In this document: piece by piece, positions 23,368 to 29,435 of the stretch
Position numbering within the stretch: position 1 is the first letter of the stretch
Layout: each line of letters opens with the position of its first letter
Source of the DNA: a virus
Virus record (IMG/VR): IMGVR_UViG_3300034102_002356
Coordinates: 1-31,184 of that record
Direction: 5' to 3' (one strand)
DNA: 31,184 bases
Translations under genes and position numbers: made by a program
The notes under the pieces: model-generated
What the model was told of the DNA's origin: nothing
The model's database searches: none
What the model saw: only the letters and a program-made list of their open reading frames with translations

Positions 23368-24344
23368 ATATTTAATAGTCCTTTAATTAAATTTTCAGGA
23401 ACTTTTAATAAACAAGCAGAATTATCTTGGAATCCAAAAGTTATGTAAAAATGTTCATCTTTAAATGCCATTCCAGCACAAAATTCAATATCACCACCCA
23501 AAAAACTAAAATCATCAGACCAACCAATTTTTACAAAATTTTTATCCCATAAAACAATTCTGTGTCTATAGATTCCGTCTTTTCTTCCTATAAAATCATT
23601 AAAAAGATCTACTTCATGAGTAATGGTAATATAATAATCTTTCCAAGGAATTACTTGAGAACCACCTCTCAAATCTCTATTCAAAGGTTTATACTCACCC
23701 ACATAAACTTGTTCCGATGACAAGTTATCAATATCTACTTTTACTAATTCTGTTGGGTTTGTCCATTTAACATAATGAAATGGTTTATCTAAAACTGGCA
23801 TCCAGTTTTTTTCACAATAGCTATCTTTATCTATAGGTGGTTCAATTCTATAACGTTTTATTTCTTTTACAGAATAATTGTTAATTGACAATTCTGATAA
23901 TTCAATTCTTCCCTGCCCGTTTGTTGTGGTATCTCTTCTTACGCCTGATAGATATATTTTATTGTCCCAATAAACAATTCTAGCATCTTCAAGTCCAACA
24001 AATTCCCATAGAGGCTCAACATCAAGCAGTGATGTATCGATAACAAGATTTTTTAAAACTAAACCATTATCATCAATTTCACAATAATAATTTGTTGTTT
24101 TTAATTTTTGATAATGTTCTGGGTGCAAATATACAAGTGGTCCCCATTCATGTAAAAATTTTTTCTTTTCAGAATGATAAATTGTATAATTTACATGACG
24201 TAAAATTACAATAGTTTTTCCTTCATGAAAAATAATAGAAGGATTCATTAATCCTGTACCATCAGTTAATGATGCAGGAATTATTAAAGGTGTAATTCTA
24301 CCGCCGTTATCAATTGCTAATTTTGCTAAAGGTTGATTCAACAT
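23364..24344 (-). CDS. GH130-like beta-propeller sugar enzyme
   Basis: A 326-residue protein. Repeated blades are visible: LMNPSIIFHEGKTIVILR, FVGLEDARIVYWDNKIYLSG, KNWMPVLDKP, RGGSQVIPW and FCAGMAFKDEHFYITFGFQD. The 'GLEDAR' and final 'H/E..G' parts match five-bladed GH130/GH43-type propellers that act on mannosides. The acidic residues in GLEDAR would be in the active site. It begins just after the CDKHVVKM gene and overlaps the TPR-like gene. The substrate cannot be read. Confidence 0.65.
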   Translation of the reverse strand: MLNQPLAKLAIDNGGRITPLIIPASLTDGTGLMNPSIIFHEGKTIVILRHVNYTIYHSEKKKFLHEWGPLVYLHPEHYQKLKTTNYYCEIDDNGLVLKNLVIDTSLLDVEPLWEFVGLEDARIVYWDNKIYLSGVRRDTTTNGQGRIELSELSINNYSVKEIKRYRIEPPIDKDSYCEKNWMPVLDKPFHYVKWTNPTELVKVDIDNLSSEQVYVGEYKPLNRDLRGGSQVIPWKDYYITITHEVDLFNDFIGRKDGIYRHRIVLWDKNFVKIGWSDDFSFLGGDIEFCAGMAFKDEHFYITFGFQDNSACLLKVPENLIKGLLNI

Positions 24345-24346
24345 AA

Positions 24347-24910
24347 TTAAAAAGGAATAGTCTCTGCAATGTATATAGGTGATTTATTTGCAAACCATTC
24401 TGGAATATTACCAATTTTCCATTTTGCAAATCGTTGTTTTTCATTGATGTAATATTTTCTATAAGCTGTCACTGCATTTTCATCTTTATATTGTTCTGGC
24501 ATAGCCTGAGCAAAAGGAGTTAGTTTTCCCTTTGGGATATTTACAGGTGCATTATAAAGTTCATCCATCAACATTGCTTCCATAGAATGCACTTTATTGC
24601 CATATCTCGCAGAGTATTCTTTGCACAAAGCATATGCATGCTTCCATAGCCACATGTAATTTTTTCTGCTTTCGCGGACCCAAATACTACATGGGTGATT
24701 AATCATAGTTGCTTTGCAAATATTTTTCTTTGTGCAAATACTAGTCTGGTATTTTCTTTTTCCAGTATCTACGTGAAGGATTTCACCATCAAGAACATGA
24801 TGTGCAGTCGAAAGCAATTGGCAAGATTCAACAATCATCTTAACTACATGCTTATCGCACATCATTTGTGCAGAAATTTCCGGCTGTTCATCCAATACAA
24901 AAATATTCAT
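24347..24910 (-). CDS. Conserved phage protein with CDKHVVKM motif
   Basis: A 187-residue protein. It begins MNIFVLDEQPEISAQMMCDK and continues HVVKMIVESCQLLSTAHH, the highly conserved start of a family in T4-like phages that is often annotated as pyrimidine-dimer DNA glycosylase-like. Later parts include INHPCSIWVRESRKNYMWLW and FAQAMPEQYKDENAVTAYRK. The His, Lys and Trp residues suggest a nucleic-acid-linked activity, but I cannot confirm the glycosylase label. Its ATG overlaps the guaC stop (ATGA). Confidence 0.6.
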   Translation of the reverse strand: MNIFVLDEQPEISAQMMCDKHVVKMIVESCQLLSTAHHVLDGEILHVDTGKRKYQTSICTKKNICKATMINHPCSIWVRESRKNYMWLWKHAYALCKEYSARYGNKVHSMEAMLMDELYNAPVNIPKGKLTPFAQAMPEQYKDENAVTAYRKYYINEKQRFAKWKIGNIPEWFANKSPIYIAETIPF

Positions 24911-25941
24911 ATTTCGTGATTCTCAAAAATGTTGTTAATAGTGCGATTGACTTTTATTAGTGTACCACAGGTGTACAGAGAAGGCAAGTCAAAAGCGCCA
25001 ACATAAGAACAAGCCGAGCGAATTCCACCAAAAATTTCCTGTATCGTATTTCGTACAGATCCGCGATAGGGTACTTCAACTGTTCGTCCTTCCGATGCTC
25101 TATAATCGGAAAGCCCGCCATTGTACTTTTCATTTGCAGTTTTACTGCTCATGCCGTAGTGCAACATTCGGAGCTCTCCATGCTCACCATGTCGTATTTC
25201 GCCACCACATTCATCGTGACCGGCAAATATTCCTCCCGCCATTACAAAGGCAGCGCCAGCCACAAAAGATTTTGCAAAATCTCCGGGGTGTATGATACCG
25301 CCGTCAGCAACGATCCCAATATCGAATGCTTCGGCTGTCTGTGCACACTCTAATACCGCTGATAGCTGTGGATAGCCCACGCCTGCCACACGCCGGGTCA
25401 GACACATCGACCCCGATCCTATTCCCACCTTTACGAGATCTACTCCAACTTTTGACAATTCCTCTACCCCCTCGGGGGTCACGACATTCCCTGCAATCAA
25501 AATAGACTTCGGCCATTTTTCTCTAACCTTTCTTGTAAAATTATGAAACTCGGTCATGTAGCCGTTTGCTACATCTACACAAACAAAAGTGGGGTCAGCA
25601 ATATTTGCCGAATCCACAAACAATTTACTTTCAGAATCCAAACCAAGAGTCAAAGAAACATATTTTTCTTTATCTGGATAACTTGCAACAAAATTTGAAT
25701 AATAACTTCCACCCTTACGAAGACAAGTTACAATTTTATATTCAGACAAAGCGAGGGCCATGTCATACGTTCCAACCGTTGACATGTTTGCTGCCATGAT
25801 GGGAACACCAGACCAAGTAGTTCCGTTTTTGAACGTTTTGGTGACCTCAAGAGAAACTTCTTTTCTTGACTTTACATTGCTTTTTTGAGGAACAATAAGA
25901 ACATCAGAATAATCAAGTTTTGGGTCGGCGTTAACAATCAT
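24907..25941 (-). CDS. guaC: GMP reductase
   Basis: A 344-residue protein, close to the 347 of E. coli GuaC. It catalyses GMP + NADPH -> IMP + NH3. The catalytic loop GIGSGSMCLTRRVAGVGYPQ at residues 173-192 has Cys180. VADGGIIHPGDFAKSFVAGA and the following Gly-rich MAGGIFAGHDE bind the phosphate, and YRGSVRNTIQEIFGGIRSAC is the usual C-terminal part. I use ATG at 25941 (MIVNADPKLDYSDVL) because the family starts near 'LDYSDVLI'. An upstream frame to 25977 lies in the promoter. GC is near 45 percent. Confidence 0.92.
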   Translation of the reverse strand: MIVNADPKLDYSDVLIVPQKSNVKSRKEVSLEVTKTFKNGTTWSGVPIMAANMSTVGTYDMALALSEYKIVTCLRKGGSYYSNFVASYPDKEKYVSLTLGLDSESKLFVDSANIADPTFVCVDVANGYMTEFHNFTRKVREKWPKSILIAGNVVTPEGVEELSKVGVDLVKVGIGSGSMCLTRRVAGVGYPQLSAVLECAQTAEAFDIGIVADGGIIHPGDFAKSFVAGAAFVMAGGIFAGHDECGGEIRHGEHGELRMLHYGMSSKTANEKYNGGLSDYRASEGRTVEVPYRGSVRNTIQEIFGGIRSACSYVGAFDLPSLYTCGTLIKVNRTINNIFENHEI

Positions 25942-25949
25942 AGACACAT

Positions 25950-25977
25950 ATAGTACCACCACAACTAAAATGGTCAA
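25950..25977 (-). promoter_or_regulatory. Sigma70 promoter of guaC, almost leaderless
   Basis: TTGACC at 25972-25977 and TACTAT at 25950-25955, with a 16-bp spacer. The -10 ends 8 nt before the ATG at 25941 and there is no Shine-Dalgarno between them. Confidence 0.55.
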
Positions 25978-25980
25978 CTA

Positions 25981-26154
25981 TTATTTTGACTCTTCTATTC
26001 TTTTAACCGCATCTCTAAGACTTAACATTTTTTGTGCCAATTCTTTAGAAGTTATTTTTTGACGCAAATAATCTTCATATTTTGATATGATTATTTTTGC
26101 TTCACGGAACAGTACTGCGTGAAGATGGTTATTTTTTTTGTCTTCTTGTTCCAT
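25981..26154 (-). CDS. Small helical protein (57 aa)
   Basis: Short protein that begins MEQEDKKNNHLHAVLFREAK and continues as charged helices (EDYLRQKITSKELAQKML) to REESK-like end RIEESK. It shares MEQ and Lys/Asn-rich beginnings with the WYL_2-like gene directly upstream but not more. An A/T late-type box (AATAAATA) lies 6 nt before its ATG. It is the last gene of a three-gene minus-strand group that ends 4 nt before the guaC promoter. Function is unknown. Confidence 0.55.
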   Translation of the reverse strand: MEQEDKKNNHLHAVLFREAKIIISKYEDYLRQKITSKELAQKMLSLRDAVKRIEESK

Positions 26155-26160
26155 TAAAAT

Positions 26161-26168
26161 TATTTATT
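26161..26168 (-). promoter_or_regulatory. Possible late promoter box, start codon near +1
   Basis: AATAAATA on the minus strand (one change from TATAAATA), 6 nt before ATG at 26154. It is in the 3' end of the preceding gene. Confidence 0.4.
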
Positions 26169-26775
26169 CTGTGCCGATTGTCTCATCACGGATAAATCTA
26201 AAAACGCTATCGACATAAAATGATTTCCACATTTGTTCATTTATGTCCCATATTCCAAGTCTATCACCTGCAAGAGGAGAAAAGAAATTTTTTCTGGCTC
26301 CATATTCCTTTGTGGGAAGCATAGACGGTTCTAATGTTCCAGTCAATCTTCTTGAAGAACCATCTGTTCTTTTAATAAAGAATACTGTGCAAACTCCACT
26401 TAGTAGTTCTAAAATAATTTCGTGCGTAGAAATATGATCCGATGTGTAAGATTCTTCTTTATTTACTATTTTAACATCAATTCTATAATCCACTCCCGGA
26501 TCAAACACGTTGGTATTTTGATTTATTTTATATTGCTGTAAATAATTTTCGTATGATCCATATGCTTCTGCAATAAAATTTTTGTATAAAACATCATTAT
26601 TTTGTAATTTTTGATATGTTCTTAGTTGATAGTCAGAGCCACCATACTCACCTCTAAATGGTTTAGATTCAATATAAGAAAAATTTGATTCTTCAAATTC
26701 TTTTTTTAATTGAGTTCTTTGTCTGTCCAAAGAAGACAGCGCCGAACGAATGTTATTTTGTTTTGATTGTTCCAT
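26164..26775 (-). CDS. Protein with C-terminal WYL_2/Sm-like SH3 barrel
   Basis: A 203-residue protein. The N-terminal 120 residues are helical and charged (SALSSLDRQRTQLKKEFEES). The C-terminal 75 residues match the small WYL_2/Sm-like family: CTVFFIKRTDGSSRRLTGTL, a Leu/Pro turn, then LGIWDINEQMWKSFYVDSVF. The same domain forms the gene at 29436 ('V.F.yrk.DGS.R...GT......DL....WrSfk.d.i'). The function of this domain in phages is unknown. It starts directly after the upstream gene (shared TAATG-type junction). Confidence 0.6.
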   Translation of the reverse strand: MEQSKQNNIRSALSSLDRQRTQLKKEFEESNFSYIESKPFRGEYGGSDYQLRTYQKLQNNDVLYKNFIAEAYGSYENYLQQYKINQNTNVFDPGVDYRIDVKIVNKEESYTSDHISTHEIILELLSGVCTVFFIKRTDGSSRRLTGTLEPSMLPTKEYGARKNFFSPLAGDRLGIWDINEQMWKSFYVDSVFRFIRDETIGTE

Positions 26776-27020
26776 TAAAATTCTATTACAATTTCATTTT
26801 TTTTCTTCATTATATTTTTTGGTTTAATATCAAAATTTTCCATGGCCGATGAAATATGGTTTGAAGCAAAGACTGGAAATTTTAAATATATCGAACTGAA
26901 AGGAAATTTTTTTTCTTCTACAATTTGTTTTAAAACATTATTTATTTCTTCTATAAAATTTTTATTCATACCATCTACAATGTATACAATACCATGAATA
27001 TTTTGAATTTTATGAATCAT
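26775..27020 (-). CDS. Hypothetical protein
   Basis: An 81-residue protein from ATG at 27020 (MIHKIQNIHGIVYIVDGMNK). A GTG at 27059 would add 13 residues. Neither start has a clear Shine-Dalgarno. The sequence has alternating strands and helices (IEEINNVLKQIVEEKKF, LKFPVFASNHISSAMENF) and a Lys-rich end. No family is recognised. It is the first of three genes that run leftward from the repeat-rich region at 27062-27129. Confidence 0.5.
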   Translation of the reverse strand: MIHKIQNIHGIVYIVDGMNKNFIEEINNVLKQIVEEKKFPFSSIYLKFPVFASNHISSAMENFDIKPKNIMKKKNEIVIEF

Positions 27021-27061
27021 TTTATTATTTGATTTACTAAAAATATATAGTACACTCACAG

Positions 27062-27129
27062 GAACTTTTAAGTTCTCTAAAGTACTTTATAATAATCTCT
27101 CTAAAGAGTATATTAAAGTATATCTAAAG
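27062..27129. repeat. AT-rich palindromes with three TCTAAAG direct repeats
   Basis: TCTAAAG occurs at 27076, 27100 and 27123, with spacings of 24 and 23 bp. Palindromes overlap them: GAACTTTTAAGTTC (27062-27075), TAAAGTACTTTA (27078-27089) and CTCTAAAGAG (27099-27108). It lies in the only sizeable divergent gap of the AT-rich part, between 27020 (minus) and 27222 (plus). An operator or an iteron-like site is possible. Confidence 0.5.
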
Positions 27130-27208
27130 AAACTTTAAAATCACTTTTATTAATTCAAGATATTCAATAATTTTTGATTTTTTCGATTTTTTATGATTAA
27201 AACTTTTT

Positions 27209-27216
27209 AATAAATA
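27209..27216 (+). promoter_or_regulatory. Possible late promoter box, start codon at +1
   Basis: AATAAATA, then ATTTT and ATG at 27222, with 5 nt between as for gp25-like and gp4. Confidence 0.45.
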
Positions 27217-27221
27217 ATTTT

Positions 27222-27767
27222 ATGCTTTCATTTAAACAATTTTTAACAGAAACCTCGCAGGGGTCTTCTATTCCTCTTGTATTGGATGATCCCGATTTTG
27301 CAAAAGTTTCTTCAAATAAAGGAAATTGGGCAAAAAAATTTATTAAAAGCAATGTCGCAGACCTCGCGGGATCATTAGTTGGAAATTATGTAGTAAAGCC
27401 AACAGCAGAAAAAATTGGATTTTTCGAACCTTTTGAGTCTGGTGGAACAGTTCATAAAATTTTATCAAATTCTCCTGAATGGGTTACAAACACTACAGAA
27501 AAGGCATTAGATTTAACTCAAACCGGACTTGGATTAGTATTGGATCCAATTCAAACTGCTGGAAACTTTATAGCCAAAAAAATTGAAGATTCTGGAAATA
27601 AAAAATTACAATCAATAAGACACACAGATCCTGCCAGCAAATCAGATTATGAAAAGGCAGCAAAAGAGGCAGAACAAAGAAGAAAAGCAAGAGGAATAAA
27701 AACACCAGAAGAGTTATCAACAGAACAGTCCTCAAATCCAGAACCATACAGAATGAGGGCTGGATAA
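27222..27767 (+). CDS. Putative internal head protein with capsid-targeting sequence
   Basis: A 181-residue protein. The N-terminus MLSFKQFLTETSQ is nearly that of the muramidase-like gene (MKSFKEYLTEQ) and like the T4 internal-protein targeting peptide. LTE at residues 8-10 fits the gp21-type cleavage rule. The mature part has a region with Gly/Ala pattern (NVADLAGSLVGNYVVKPTAE, GLGLVLDPIQTAGNFI) that could be membrane-active, and a highly charged C-terminus. The product may be ejected with DNA. No family is recognised beyond the N-terminal peptide. Confidence 0.6.
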   Translation: MLSFKQFLTETSQGSSIPLVLDDPDFAKVSSNKGNWAKKFIKSNVADLAGSLVGNYVVKPTAEKIGFFEPFESGGTVHKILSNSPEWVTNTTEKALDLTQTGLGLVLDPIQTAGNFIAKKIEDSGNKKLQSIRHTDPASKSDYEKAAKEAEQRRKARGIKTPEELSTEQSSNPEPYRMRAG

Positions 27768-27776
27768 AAAAAAATT

Positions 27777-27784
27777 TATAAATA
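27777..27784 (+). promoter_or_regulatory. Late promoter box, start codon at +1
   Basis: Perfect TATAAATA, then TTTTC and ATG at 27790. No Shine-Dalgarno lies between box and ATG. Confidence 0.65.
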
Positions 27785-27789
27785 TTTTC

Positions 27790-28296
27790 ATGCAATATTT
27801 AACAAATTATTATAAAAATTTATCGGAACAACTTCAAGAGAGAATCAACATTCTTGAAAAATATCTTGCAGAAGTAAAAGTGACTAAGGTAGTCGATGGA
27901 GTGACAGTAAAATGGGATCCTAGCAAGGAATCAGAAAAAGAAGCTACTGAACGTGCACTTAATACTGATCCAAGAGCAAGTGCTCTAGCAAAAGATCCCT
28001 TTGACCGAAGTGAATGGGATAAAGAAGTAGATAAAATTGAAAATGACATGTTGCGAAAGAGACGAGATCTGACGCTAAATTCCATGAGAGTAGCAGCAAA
28101 TACTGTTGAATATGATCGAAATGCTCCAGGGGAATCATTAAATAGAAATAGTATCTCCCTTCAAGCAGAAAGAAGAAGAGAAGCAGAAGAACGGAACGAG
28201 CGAGAATTGCGCGATTCCCCTTATTACAAGCCAAAACAACAGCCAAAACCGGGTGAACCGGGATATCAGGGCCCTTCGGCTGGAAGAAAACAATAA
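27790..28296 (+). CDS. Charged coiled-coil protein, possible head-internal protein
   Basis: A 168-residue protein of very high charge with long helices (LQERINILEKYLAEVKVTK, RSEWDKEVDKIENDMLRKRR) and a C-terminal Pro/Lys/Gly tail (KPKQQPKPGEPGYQGP). The first 15 residues (MQYLTNYYKNLSEQL) have an LSE that could be a prohead-protease site, as in the two proteins with clearer targeting peptides, but this match is weaker. It follows the 181-residue gene and is itself followed by a terminator. Function is unknown. Confidence 0.6.
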   Translation: MQYLTNYYKNLSEQLQERINILEKYLAEVKVTKVVDGVTVKWDPSKESEKEATERALNTDPRASALAKDPFDRSEWDKEVDKIENDMLRKRRDLTLNSMRVAANTVEYDRNAPGESLNRNSISLQAERRREAEERNERELRDSPYYKPKQQPKPGEPGYQGPSAGRKQ

Positions 28297-28323
28297 AATA
28301 AATTAAAATTTTTCAGTGAACCT

Positions 28324-28355
28324 TTTCCGGCTCTTTTGGGGCCGGAAATTTTTTT
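28324..28355 (+). terminator. Intrinsic terminator
   Basis: TTTCCGGC (28324-28331), 9-nt loop, GCCGGAAA (28341-28348), then seven T. It ends the operon of the two internal-protein-like genes and marks the boundary to the GC-rich block. Confidence 0.9.
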
Positions 28356-28533
28356 AGCCATCCCATGGTTTTTGAGAATTGGGGTTAGGGGGGTGGGGGT
28401 ACTGGACGGGATCAAAATTATTTGAGAAAATTAAAGAGGTATGAGAGAATTGAGGGGGTGGAGAGCTAGCCCGCCCAAATATTAATATTTCTTAGGGGAC
28501 CCATTTTACTGTTTGGACACGACCACCAAGGAG

Positions 28534-28563
28534 ATTCTACCATGACCCCTAGCGGGTTGTCAA
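28534..28563 (-). promoter_or_regulatory. Sigma70 promoter facing a gene-free stretch
   Basis: TTGACA at 28558-28563, TAGAAT at 28534-28539, 18-bp spacer, then CTCCTTGG. This -10 and start region copies the TAGAATCTACTTGG shared by other promoters of the block. The transcript would run left into 28520-28356. Confidence 0.75.
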
Positions 28564-28578
28564 GTTCCGATAATGGCA

Positions 28579-28600
28579 CAACCCCCCTTTCGGGGGGTTG
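28579..28600. terminator. Terminator-like hairpin
   Basis: CAACCCCCC, loop TTTC, GGGGGGTTG, a perfect 9-bp stem. It lies 22 nt past the stop of the minus-strand gene at 28622 and just before the next -35 (28558-28563). A T-run is lacking on the minus side. Confidence 0.65.
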
Positions 28601-28621
28601 CTGTTTTCCGATCCTCCTTTT

Positions 28622-28897
28622 TTACTTGGTCGCCAATTCCATCAGGGCGGCGAAGTCTGTGTCGCTGATGCGGAGCAGCCCCTGCTGCTCCATCCAGAGG
28701 ACGTACTGGGCGTAAACCTTGACCTTGTTGCCCTTAAAGCCGAGTTCGCGCTTGATGATCGTGTAGCAGGTCGGAGCCTTGCTCGTCAGGCGAATCTTGT
28801 GCATGATCTCGCCCTCCAAGCCGATGCGGAGAGTGTGGGCGCGGAGCGCGTTGATCTGGGCGGGGGTGGAGAGAACGATGGAGGAGTTGGTGCTCAT
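28622..28897 (-). CDS. Small conserved-type protein, leaderless
   Basis: A 91-residue protein: a short polar start (MSTNSSIVLSTPAQINALRA), then TLRIGLEGEIMHKIRL, APTCYTIIKRELGFKGNKVK and a final YAQYVLWMEQQGL helix. The layout 'lR..tLr..LegEi....ltskaptcy.iIKrelGfkGnK....aqyv' looks like a known small phage family, but I cannot name a function. ATG at 28897 is fixed by the promoter: TACAAT ends exactly 6 nt before it. An upstream in-frame ATG lies before the promoter. GC is near 56 percent. Confidence 0.7.
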   Translation of the reverse strand: MSTNSSIVLSTPAQINALRAHTLRIGLEGEIMHKIRLTSKAPTCYTIIKRELGFKGNKVKVYAQYVLWMEQQGLLRISDTDFAALMELATK

Positions 28898-28903
28898 GCG
28901 TAC

Positions 28904-28933
28904 ATTGTAACACAACCCACCCTCCCATGTCAA
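28904..28933 (-). promoter_or_regulatory. Sigma70 promoter, ATG at +1 (91-aa gene)
   Basis: TTGACA at 28928-28933, TACAAT at 28904-28909, 18-bp spacer, then 6 nt and ATG at 28897. No room for a Shine-Dalgarno. Confidence 0.85.
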
Positions 28934-28947
28934 GGGGTGGAACGATA

Positions 28948-28958
28948 AGTCCGATAAC
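28948..28958 (+). repeat. AGTCCGATAAC element, copy 1
   Basis: AGTCCGATAAC lies 7 bp before the -35 at 28966 and between two divergent promoters. See copies at 29776, 29856 and 31138 (minus). Confidence 0.7.
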
Positions 28959-28965
28959 ACCTCGC

Positions 28966-28994
28966 TTGACAACAAAGACACCTTGTGGTACAAT
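28966..28994 (+). promoter_or_regulatory. Sigma70 promoter without an obvious gene
   Basis: TTGACA at 28966-28971, TACAAT at 28989-28994, 17-bp spacer, then ATACTTGG. A hairpin stands about 45 nt past the predicted start, so a transcript of about 60 nt or an antisense RNA to the gene at 29066 is expected. Confidence 0.8.
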
Positions 28995-29040
28995 ATACTT
29001 GGTCGCTCTTAAAAATTTCAAATTTCAAAGAAACAAAGAA

Positions 29041-29056
29041 GCCCCCTTTCGGGGGC
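29041..29056. terminator. Terminator of the 72-aa gene (and end of a short plus transcript)
   Basis: GCCCCC, loop, GGGGGC. On the minus strand the stem is followed by TTCTTTGTTTCTTTG, so it ends the gene at 29066. On the plus strand it meets the transcript from the promoter at 28966. Confidence 0.75.
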
Positions 29057-29065
29057 CGGGAGGGT

Positions 29066-29284
29066 TTAGCCCTCCGCGTGTTGGTCCCAGTAGAGCGCGT
29101 GGTCCTCGTCGGCCTCGTAGCCCCATTCCTCCAATGCCTCAATTTCCTCCTCGCGGCGAGCCTCGCGCTCGCGCGCCTGCTCCTCCTCGCAAAACGGGCA
29201 GAGGCTGTCCGTGTAGGCATACTCGGCGCGGTGGCAGAAGCAGGGGAAGTGTTCGTCTTCGTGGTTGTGGGTGGTGTTGCACAT
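29066..29284 (-). CDS. Small zinc-finger-like acidic protein, leaderless
   Basis: A 72-residue protein. N-terminal Cys and His residues (C2, H6, H12, C15, C17, H18) and C29PFC32 could bind zinc. The second half is a strongly acidic helix (EEEQAREREARREEEIEALE) and ends WDQHAEG. No family is known to me. ATG at 29284 is set by TAGAAT ending 6 nt upstream. A second promoter (29367-29395) lies farther upstream and would add a leader of about 75 nt. Small acidic zinc proteins in phage early regions often bind host factors (inference). Confidence 0.65.
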   Translation of the reverse strand: MCNTTHNHEDEHFPCFCHRAEYAYTDSLCPFCEEEQAREREARREEEIEALEEWGYEADEDHALYWDQHAEG

Positions 29285-29290
29285 GATGCC

Positions 29291-29319
29291 ATTCTAGCAT
29301 ACCGGGGCGGAGTTGTCAA
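29291..29319 (-). promoter_or_regulatory. Sigma70 promoter, ATG at +1 (72-aa gene)
   Basis: TTGACA at 29314-29319, TAGAAT at 29291-29296, 17-bp spacer, then 6 nt and ATG at 29284. Confidence 0.85.
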
Positions 29320-29366
29320 GAGCCTATTCCCGCGATTTACATATAAAGGCAAAGCCCACCAAGTAG

Positions 29367-29395
29367 ATTCTACCACGATGTTCTCAAAATGTCAA
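29367..29395 (-). promoter_or_regulatory. Sigma70 promoter, upstream of the 72-aa gene
   Basis: TTGACA at 29390-29395, TAGAAT at 29367-29372, 17-bp spacer, then CTACTTGG. The first two bases of the -35 are the last two of the hairpin at 29394-29424. Confidence 0.85.
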
Positions 29396-29424
29396 CCCCC
29401 ACCCCCCGAAGGGGGGTGGGGGTT
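29394..29424 (-). terminator. Strong hairpin terminator fused to the next -35
   Basis: A perfect 14-bp stem with a 3-nt GAA (plus) / TTC (minus) loop, C5-A-C6 on one arm. It lies 12 nt after the stop of the 96-aa gene at 29436. On the minus strand the T's that end the stem begin TTGACA of the next promoter. Confidence 0.8.
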
Positions 29425-29435
29425 CTGTCGGGCTG

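Larger units (their letters stand above)
28356..28621. other. Intergenic region with an orphan minus promoter and G-rich tract
   Basis: No convincing gene is seen from the terminator to 28622. It holds a G-rich tract (28381-28412, runs of 4, 6, 5 and 3 G on the plus strand), the palindrome AATATTAATATT at about 28479-28490, a sigma70 promoter that faces left (28534-28563) and a hairpin (28579-28600). The only short frame after that promoter, from ATG at 28504 (minus), has 12 codons and no Shine-Dalgarno. Confidence 0.6.

Noticed and set aside
28300-28600. Contig chimera at the AT-rich to GC-rich border
   Set aside because: Considered because GC changes sharply. Not adopted, since promoter and hairpin style is shared with the 9.0 and 12.5-12.9 kb regions, and gp32 and guaC have intermediate GC. 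Read data would be needed to exclude it.
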